Of a stretch of DNA of 10,637 nucleotides, positions 6,334 to 10,637 are shown in pieces. Below the pieces are notes generated by a model. It saw only the letters and a list, made by a program, of their open reading frames with translations, was not told the origin of the DNA and searched no databases. The position numbers and the translations under genes are program-made. Source of the stretch: Planctomycetaceae bacterium (GTDB lineage Bacteria > Planctomycetota > Planctomycetia > Pirellulales > Pirellulaceae); contig NYXM01000142.1 of assembly GCA_002685655.1 (NCBI GenBank), forward strand, positions 1 to 10,637. Direction: 5' to 3'. How positions within the stretch are numbered: the first letter of the stretch is position 1; each line of letters begins with the position of its first letter.

Positions 6334-7647
6334 TCAGTCTCCGACAGGAAGCAGTTCCACACCATCGCGCGCCTTATTCACTCGGAAGCGCACAAGCATG
6401 CAACGTTGTGGGGCCGAGTGCTTTTGGACGTAGGACAGGAAGATGGTCTCGTCTTCGAGTCGTGTCAGCTTGCCGTAGCCATAGCAGGACGGGTCAATCC
6501 GGATCGGGTCCGACCACGACCGGCCGCCGTCAGAGCTGAGGAAGACGCACTGACCGCCGCTGCCGCCCGCGGTGAGCACCAGCGTATCATCGCGAAGCAC
6601 GACGATGTGCGGTGCATAGACGTACTTGGGTCCGACGCGGCTGATCTGTTTCCAGGTTCGCGCCTGATCATCAGAGACCAGAATTCCCCCGTCAGGCCGC
6701 ACGACCAGAACCAGCCGGCCGCTCGACAACCGTGCGAGATCGCCTTCGTCAGTGTCGATCCAGCCGTCGTCTTTGGGACTGCCGAGCTGGAGAAATCGAT
6801 CGACGTCGCCCGATACGACCAGCTCCTTGGCGTCGAATTGATCACCCACCGGTTTCCGCCGCCGAATCATCGACACAATCCGCCACGTCTTCCCGTCGTC
6901 ATCCGAACGGTGAACCGTGCCGTCGAGCAGACTGCCGCCCTTGTTCATGTCGTAGGACATCCACAACAGTCCGCCATCGGCAAGCTGCAGGATTCGTGAC
7001 CGGCCGCGAGTGTAATAGGTGCCGGAACTTTTCAGCGGCTTGGGTTCGCTCCAGGTGCGTCCGTGATCGGTCGAACGAATGTAGAGCTGCCGCGTGTTGA
7101 GTTTCTGATGCCCTGCGGGAGCATCGGGGAATCCGTACCAGGACGCCTGGACGTTGATCATCTGAATGATCGTGCCTTGGTCGGTGACACAGGTCGCACT
7201 TGGGCCGGCGTCGAGCTTTCCATCGTAGACCAGTTCCGGCTTGGACCACGTCTTTCCATTGTCGCTCGATCGGCAAGCCATGACTCGTCCGCCGGTCGGC
7301 GCTTTGTGATTCAGATCAAGCCCGGCATTCTTGTAAGACTCGACCAGATCCTCGCTCAGCACAATCGGCGTCGCGAACGACACATGCCAGTAACCGGCCG
7401 AATGCGTGAACAGCAAATCGCCGTTCTTCAACCGCACCATGTCGCCCACCCAGCCGATGAAGTCACCCAAGCCAGGGAACGGATCGGGACGATTGTGATC
7501 AAAACCCGTAATGCAGATGCGCGCCTTTTCCAACGGCAAGCCGGCGACTGGCTCGGCACTGTGGGCAGGCGTCGCAATCGTAGTGACTATGGGCAGAGCA
7601 ATCAGTCCGAATATTGAAAACGACATTCGTTTGGAGCGTGTCTTCAT
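6334..7647 (-). CDS. Sec-exported sialidase-like Asp-box beta-propeller protein
   Basis: 437 residues. ATG at 7647 overlaps the previous TGA as ATGA, and GAGG at 7655-7658 lies 7 nt upstream. The N-terminus is a Sec signal (MKTRSKRM, a hydrophobic core, then ATPAHSA before EP). Five Asp-boxes mark a six-bladed sialidase-type propeller: SSDNGKTW at 127, STDHGRTW at 192, SDDDGKTW at 248, SDDQARTW at 325 (degenerate: the Gly is replaced by Ala) and SSDGGRSW at 371. The C-terminal stretch with Tyr389 and Tyr391, followed by KLTRLEDETIFLSY, resembles the region holding the tyrosine nucleophile in GH33. The arginine triad cannot be assigned with confidence, so the sugar substrate is open: sialic acid is one option, other uronic or acidic sugars are equally possible. 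The 4-nt overlap suggests co-translation with the TIM-barrel gene upstream. Confidence 0.9.
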   Translation of the reverse strand: MKTRSKRMSFSIFGLIALPIVTTIATPAHSAEPVAGLPLEKARICITGFDHNRPDPFPGLGDFIGWVGDMVRLKNGDLLFTHSAGYWHVSFATPIVLSEDLVESYKNAGLDLNHKAPTGGRVMACRSSDNGKTWSKPELVYDGKLDAGPSATCVTDQGTIIQMINVQASWYGFPDAPAGHQKLNTRQLYIRSTDHGRTWSEPKPLKSSGTYYTRGRSRILQLADGGLLWMSYDMNKGGSLLDGTVHRSDDDGKTWRIVSMIRRRKPVGDQFDAKELVVSGDVDRFLQLGSPKDDGWIDTDEGDLARLSSGRLVLVVRPDGGILVSDDQARTWKQISRVGPKYVYAPHIVVLRDDTLVLTAGGSGGQCVFLSSDGGRSWSDPIRIDPSCYGYGKLTRLEDETIFLSYVQKHSAPQRCMLVRFRVNKARDGVELLPVGD

Positions 7648-8864
7648 TTCGAAACCTCGTCACTGCTCACGGCCAGAGGTCCGAGATCAGGCAAAACGTC
7701 AAACGGCGGTTCGTAGGCGTTTTCTCCGCCTTCTCGTGACGTGAAGAAGTTGAAGAGATAGACGCCGTCGGCCCCCTTCCCGATGAGCTGCTTCGCCGCG
7801 TGGCGGTATTCATCCGCGGTGAGATTTTTCATCCCGCTTCCCTTGGTGCATTCGATGCCGCCGTAGACTGGCACGGTGGTGATGGCTCGCTTCCACTGCT
7901 CGATCGGCAGGTCGCCGCGCTCAAACAGGAACTCGGACACGGCGACGTAATTCACCCAACCGCGCTTCGCCCAAGCGGGGATGTCACAGCCGAGCTGGCG
8001 CGCGGTCTCCGGCGTCGGCGGCGTCCGTCCGAAGTTCGATGGAACGCGCACGCCGAGAACCAATCGTCGCCCGCGCTCACGGCCCACCTCGTCGAGCATG
8101 CTGCGCACACGCTCGACCAGCGCGTTCATCTTCGCAACCCGCTCGTCGGCCTCGCCGTCCTTGAAAAACCGTGGGAAACGGTTGAAATCGAGTTCGATGC
8201 CATCGCAATCGTATCGTCGCACAGCTTCCTCGATGAGTCGGAACGTGTAATCGCGGACCTCCTGGCGGCCAAAGTCCATTGCTCCGCTGCCTTGATACTG
8301 TTTGGCGCCCAGCCGCCACTCGGGATGGTCGGCCAGAAACTGCGTCCGCAAAAAGTCAACGCCATGGTCGTCGTTCATACGAAACGTCAGCAGAGCTTCG
8401 CGGCCGCGCCGCGTTGTCTCGGCCAGCATGATCGCGTACGGATCGACGCCCGCATCGAAAAACGCTTTCATGTTTGCGAACCGCTGCTTTTCCGATGCGG
8501 GCCATTTCGCTCGTTCTTCCGGAGTCGAATGCGTGCCACGCATCGTGCCGACTTTCGTCGGAAAGTACATGACTTGCGCGTTGATGCAGACCAGCACCGT
8601 ATCGACACGGCTGCCCTGATAAGCGACTTCTTCGATAAGCCGCTTCACGTCGTCCACGGTGACCGGCACGGGCCCTTTGCTGTTGGCCTTCGTCGAGAGG
8701 CACGAATCGCCATCGAAGTTGTAGAGCACTCGCCGCCGCCGGAGATTTCTGGCGGCTGGCTCTTGCCCGTAGCTGATGTCGGTCACGCATGGCACCAGAG
8801 CCGCCCAGCAAAGCCAGAGGACGAGACAGCGTCGCGGAATGGATTCAGATCGTTTTTCAATCAC
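7644..8864 (-). CDS. Secreted GHL10-like TIM-barrel protein, putative glycosidase
   Basis: 406 residues with a GTG start at 8864, well supported by AAGGAAG (8871-8877) 6 nt upstream. Residues 1-34 look like a signal peptide with a long n-region (MIEKRSESIPRR), a core LVLWLCWAALVPCV and a likely cut after YGQ or nearby. The body suits a (beta/alpha)8 barrel: VLYNFDGDS near 46, VDTVLVCINAQVMYFP near 88, YAIMLAETTRRGREALLTFRMND near 143, DGIELDFNRFPRFF at 221-234, RLVLGVRVPSNFG near 267, VNYVAVSEF near 304, TVPVYGGIE near 330 and GADGVYLFNFF near 364. This matches the GHL10/DUF187-like group of glycosyl-hydrolase-like barrels. DGIELDF recalls the GH18 motif, but the position of the catalytic Glu is Asn, so a chitinase is unlikely. 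It lies 36 nt after the first operon gene and overlaps the next by 4 nt. Confidence 0.85.
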   Translation of the reverse strand: MIEKRSESIPRRCLVLWLCWAALVPCVTDISYGQEPAARNLRRRRVLYNFDGDSCLSTKANSKGPVPVTVDDVKRLIEEVAYQGSRVDTVLVCINAQVMYFPTKVGTMRGTHSTPEERAKWPASEKQRFANMKAFFDAGVDPYAIMLAETTRRGREALLTFRMNDDHGVDFLRTQFLADHPEWRLGAKQYQGSGAMDFGRQEVRDYTFRLIEEAVRRYDCDGIELDFNRFPRFFKDGEADERVAKMNALVERVRSMLDEVGRERGRRLVLGVRVPSNFGRTPPTPETARQLGCDIPAWAKRGWVNYVAVSEFLFERGDLPIEQWKRAITTVPVYGGIECTKGSGMKNLTADEYRHAAKQLIGKGADGVYLFNFFTSREGGENAYEPPFDVLPDLGPLAVSSDEVSK

Positions 8865-8900
8865 TGTGTTCTTCCTTTCCCGTCTATCCGCACGGCGTAA

Positions 8901-10109
8901 TCACTGATCTTTTGGCAACATCGACAGATCCCACTTCGCCACGCCCATGTGATAGCGCTGGTGCCAGGGGAGTGTGTGGGCGGCGAACTTGGGATGCTTC
9001 GGTCCGAAGTAATAGGCGGTGACGATCGAGCCGTCTTCAAGTTGCACGCTCGAAGGATAACCGCAATCCGTTTTGTGCCAGTCGCGCGCCGGGCAGGAAA
9101 CGAGCACGACCGGCAGCGACCACGTGTTGCCACCATTATCGCTCATCCGTAGGACGACGCCGAACAGACCGGGGATACGGCTGGTGATCGAGCACAGGAG
9201 ACGTCCGTCGGCCAACTCCAGCAAATGCGCGTTTTCCTGACCCTGCGGTGAGATCAGCTTTGGATCGGACCACGTTTTACCTTCGTCGCGGGAACGGATC
9301 AGAGTCTCACCGCTGCCATGCGGCAGAGCACCATCCATTCGGTCACGGCAACTGGTGCGGCATACGGCCAGCCATTCTCCGTCACCGCGGCGCAGAATAA
9401 ACGACTCGCTGACGCCGTCCGCTGTCATTTGCTCGCCGCCCCAAGTTCGGCCGACATCGGAGCTGAATATCACACTGGCCTTGCGTCGTCTTCCCTCACC
9501 GGGCAGCTTTCGATATGCCGGACAAACGAGTCGGCCGTCGGGCAGTGCGAAGATGTCGCCGTGCGGGATGACATCGAGATCCAGCGGTTGCCGATCCCAC
9601 GTCCGGCCGTTGTCTTTGGAGATGCACCGTTGCAGTTTGAGAAATGGCAGCTTCTGGCCTTTGTGGTAGCCGCTGACCAAAGCCACCAGACGCCCCTCGC
9701 CGTTCAGTCCCACCGCGTGGTTCATGCGAATGCCGTCCGGCTTTTCGGGATGACTCGAAAGCTTGCTACGGAACTTCCAATCGATGCCGCCATCGGCGCT
9801 GACCCACAGTTCGACATCGCTGCCCGCTCCGTAACCGTGACTGGGATGGTTGTAGACAGCGGCCACGATTTCCCCGCCCGGCAGTTTCGTCAGATTCGGC
9901 CAAAGTCCCTTGTTGTCGATCGCGACGTAGAACTGAGCGCCGGGCAGCAGTTGGCAGCCGCTCATTCCCCCAGTAGCGAGTGGCCGATTCACGGGGTCAC
10001 CAACAGCGACCGAATGGAGTGCCGCGGGAATCGTGGTCGCTAGCGCGGCGCGTTGGATCAGTGTACGGCGGCTGATGTTGCCGAACGGCTTCGTGGTCAT
10101 GTGATTCAT
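8901..10109 (-). CDS. Tat-exported sialidase-like Asp-box beta-propeller protein
   Basis: 402 residues from ATG at 10109, with GGGAG at 10116-10120 spaced 6 nt. A twin-arginine signal is clear: ISRRTLIQRAAL at 12-23, followed by a mild hydrophobic stretch. Five Asp-boxes lie at 104 (SADGGIDW), 164 (SKDNGRTW), 216 (SSDVGRTW), 273 (SRDEGKTW) and 323 (SDNGGNTW), defining a sialidase-type propeller. Near the C-terminus, DCGYPSSVQLEDGSIVTAYYF (348-368) resembles the segment with the GH33 nucleophilic tyrosine, making Tyr351 the candidate. Relatives are usually annotated exo-alpha-sialidase or BNR-repeat protein, but the true substrate is rarely known. It is the promoter-proximal gene of the apparent six-gene operon. 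It differs from the other sialidase-like protein at 6334-7647 in export route and sequence, so the two probably cut different bonds or act in different compartments. Confidence 0.9.
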   Translation of the reverse strand: MNHMTTKPFGNISRRTLIQRAALATTIPAALHSVAVGDPVNRPLATGGMSGCQLLPGAQFYVAIDNKGLWPNLTKLPGGEIVAAVYNHPSHGYGAGSDVELWVSADGGIDWKFRSKLSSHPEKPDGIRMNHAVGLNGEGRLVALVSGYHKGQKLPFLKLQRCISKDNGRTWDRQPLDLDVIPHGDIFALPDGRLVCPAYRKLPGEGRRRKASVIFSSDVGRTWGGEQMTADGVSESFILRRGDGEWLAVCRTSCRDRMDGALPHGSGETLIRSRDEGKTWSDPKLISPQGQENAHLLELADGRLLCSITSRIPGLFGVVLRMSDNGGNTWSLPVVLVSCPARDWHKTDCGYPSSVQLEDGSIVTAYYFGPKHPKFAAHTLPWHQRYHMGVAKWDLSMLPKDQ

Positions 10110-10134
10110 GTTTCACTCCCGCAATCCGTCAAGA

Positions 10135-10182
10135 AACACTTCTATCCCGCGGCTGGCTGCACTGTTCTGTCCATGAAGTGTT
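10135..10182. repeat. 8-bp inverted repeat upstream of the operon
   Basis: AACACTTC at 10135-10142 and GAAGTGTT at 10175-10182 are perfect reverse complements around a 32-nt spacer. It begins 26 nt upstream of the first operon gene's start codon, so it could be a hairpin in the 5' leader or a pair of operator half-sites. The long spacer makes a chance match fairly plausible. Confidence 0.3.
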
Positions 10183-10261
10183 GTCGGGCAGACCAAACGC
10201 AACCGTGCCGGACGGTCGCCTACTGCAGCGTTCAACCCTGCCCTCGTGGCTGAGGTTTGCT

Positions 10262-10290
10262 TCGACATTTACATGTGGAAGCTGTATTGT
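10262..10290 (+). promoter_or_regulatory. Possible sigma70-like promoter for the plus-strand remnant
   Basis: TCGACA at 10262-10267 matches the -35 consensus at 5 of 6 positions. After exactly 17 nt, TATTGT at 10285-10290 matches the -10 at 4 of 6. It would give a leader of roughly 115 nt before the ATG at 10412, with the inverted repeat at 10321-10355 inside it. Planctomycete promoters are poorly characterised, so this is tentative. Confidence 0.25.
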
Positions 10291-10320
10291 AGTGAAACGC
10301 TCGACGCACATGACCGCCTG

Positions 10321-10355
10321 CCATGAAATTGACCACAATGCGCAGCATTTCATGG
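10321..10355. promoter_or_regulatory. Perfect 9-bp inverted repeat, candidate operator or leader hairpin
   Basis: CCATGAAAT at 10321-10329 and ATTTCATGG at 10347-10355 are exact reverse complements separated by 17 nt. One further A-T pair can form at 10319/10357 across a mismatch. The arms share the ATGAA core with CCATGAAGT at 10171 and with TTCAT-C-ATGAA at 10406-10416, which overlaps the start codon of the plus-strand frame. It could be a regulator's dyad between two divergent units, or a hairpin in the plus-strand leader. Confidence 0.4.
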
Positions 10356-10411
10356 TACCGGTGACAAGATACACGCCTCAAAGTGACAGACCCGCAGCAA
10401 ACGCATTCATC

Positions 10412-10637
10412 ATGAAGCATCTCCCACAAGTGCTCGTTGTCTCGGCGACCCTATTCGTCACCAGCGGCGTCGCCATCCTGGCTGCCGAGCCAATCGATGA
10501 TCGGTTCCGGGTGAAGTCGAATGGGTTGCGATCAGATGACCCAACAAGGCATTTTCCGGCCCCGCACCTTTTTGGTCCGCCGACGGCTTTGTCTCGCTCG
10601 AGGACCATTTCGGAGGTGGCACGGTTGAAACCAAACC
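10412..10637 (+). pseudogene. Remnant of a third GH32/43-like paralogue (signal peptide plus out-of-frame C-terminal module; runs off window)
   Basis: ATG at 10412 opens a frame with a clear Sec signal (MKHLPQVLVVSATLFVTSG, then ILAAEPID). AAEPID parallels ADEPIN at the mature start of the protein at 4771-6300. The same frame continues to the edge but turns into unconvincing sequence (RFRVKSNGLRSDDPTRHF). From about 10576, in a different frame, the translation is SADGFVSLEDHFGGGTVETK, aligning without gaps to RVDGFVSIQAPLSGGVFVTK (9 of 20 identical), the start of the C-terminal module of the operon protein. That frame has a TGA at 10537-10539 and no start codon after it, so it cannot be a gene of its own. 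The roughly 370 codons normally between the two parts are missing. Best explanation: internal deletion plus frame loss. A sequencing error alone would not restore the missing middle. Confidence 0.55.

Larger units (their letters stand above)
10110..10411. other. Divergent intergenic region with inverted repeats
   Basis: This 302-nt stretch separates the minus-strand operon (start 10109) from the plus-strand remnant (start 10412), and must carry the operon promoter unless transcription enters from outside. Visible structure: an 8-bp inverted repeat at 10135-10182, a 5-bp stem ACCGT/ACGGT at 10202-10216, a weak plus-strand promoter at 10262-10290, and a 9-bp inverted repeat at 10321-10355. On the minus strand I find no convincing -35/-10 pair; a TACAAT at 10292-10287 lacks a matching -35. 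I see no coding sequence here that I would defend. Confidence 0.6.

Noticed and set aside
8184..8204. GH18 chitinase signature in DGIELDF
   Set aside because: The GH18 motif needs a Glu after the last Asp-x; here that position is Asn, and the surrounding barrel fits GHL10-like proteins better.
7800..8900. Plus-strand open frame of 366 codons opposite the TIM-barrel gene
   Set aside because: Antisense to a well-supported gene with signal peptide and Shine-Dalgarno. The translation has no recognisable domain, and stop-free antisense frames are common in GC-rich DNA.
10202..10216. Stem ACCGT-GCCGG-ACGGT as an operator
   Set aside because: Only 5 bp and GC-rich; expected by chance in sequence of this composition.

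Overview
The window looks like a high-GC planctomycete chromosome, probably Pirellulales-like. This rests on protein style, not on any marker gene: secreted PQQ-type beta-propellers that open with a DWPTWR-like motif, Asp-box sialidase-like proteins with Tat signals, and large GH32-like secreted propellers. No rRNA, tRNA, CRISPR array, transposase or integrase is visible.

Layout. Nearly all coding sequence is on the minus strand. Reading in the direction of transcription from the right: (A) 10109-8901, a Tat-exported Asp-box sialidase-like protein; (B) 8864-7644, a secreted GHL10-like TIM-barrel protein; (C) 7647-6334, a Sec-exported Asp-box sialidase-like protein overlapping B by 4 nt; (D) about 6300-4771, a Sec-exported GH32/43-like propeller with a C-terminal module; (E) 4681-3968, an unrecognised 237-residue protein without an export signal; (F) about 3953-2409, a Tat-exported paralogue of D. 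Gaps between A, B, C and D are short or absent. D and E are separated by 89 nt carrying REP-like palindromes, and E and F almost touch. A-F therefore look like one operon. After a 225-nt gap with another REP-like palindrome and a doubtful mini-ORF comes (G), 2183 to beyond base 1: a secreted PQQ-type beta-propeller with a class I methyltransferase-like domain embedded in it, cut by the window edge.

At the right end a plus-strand reading frame starts at 10412. It has a signal peptide and the EPI(D/N) start of the D family. About 30 codons later, in another frame, comes sequence matching the start of the C-terminal module of D and F (a DGFVSL stretch). It looks like the collapsed remnant of a third paralogue, divergent from the operon. 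The 300-nt region between them holds a perfect 9-bp inverted repeat, a second 8-bp inverted repeat and a weak sigma70-like promoter.

How the genes may work together: five of the six operon products are predicted to be exported beta-propeller or TIM-barrel glycosidase-like proteins, and E may be a beta-sandwich partner. The simplest reading is a locus for breakdown or remodelling of an external glycan. Substrate and activities cannot be read from the sequence. No sulfatase, transporter or regulator is in the window.
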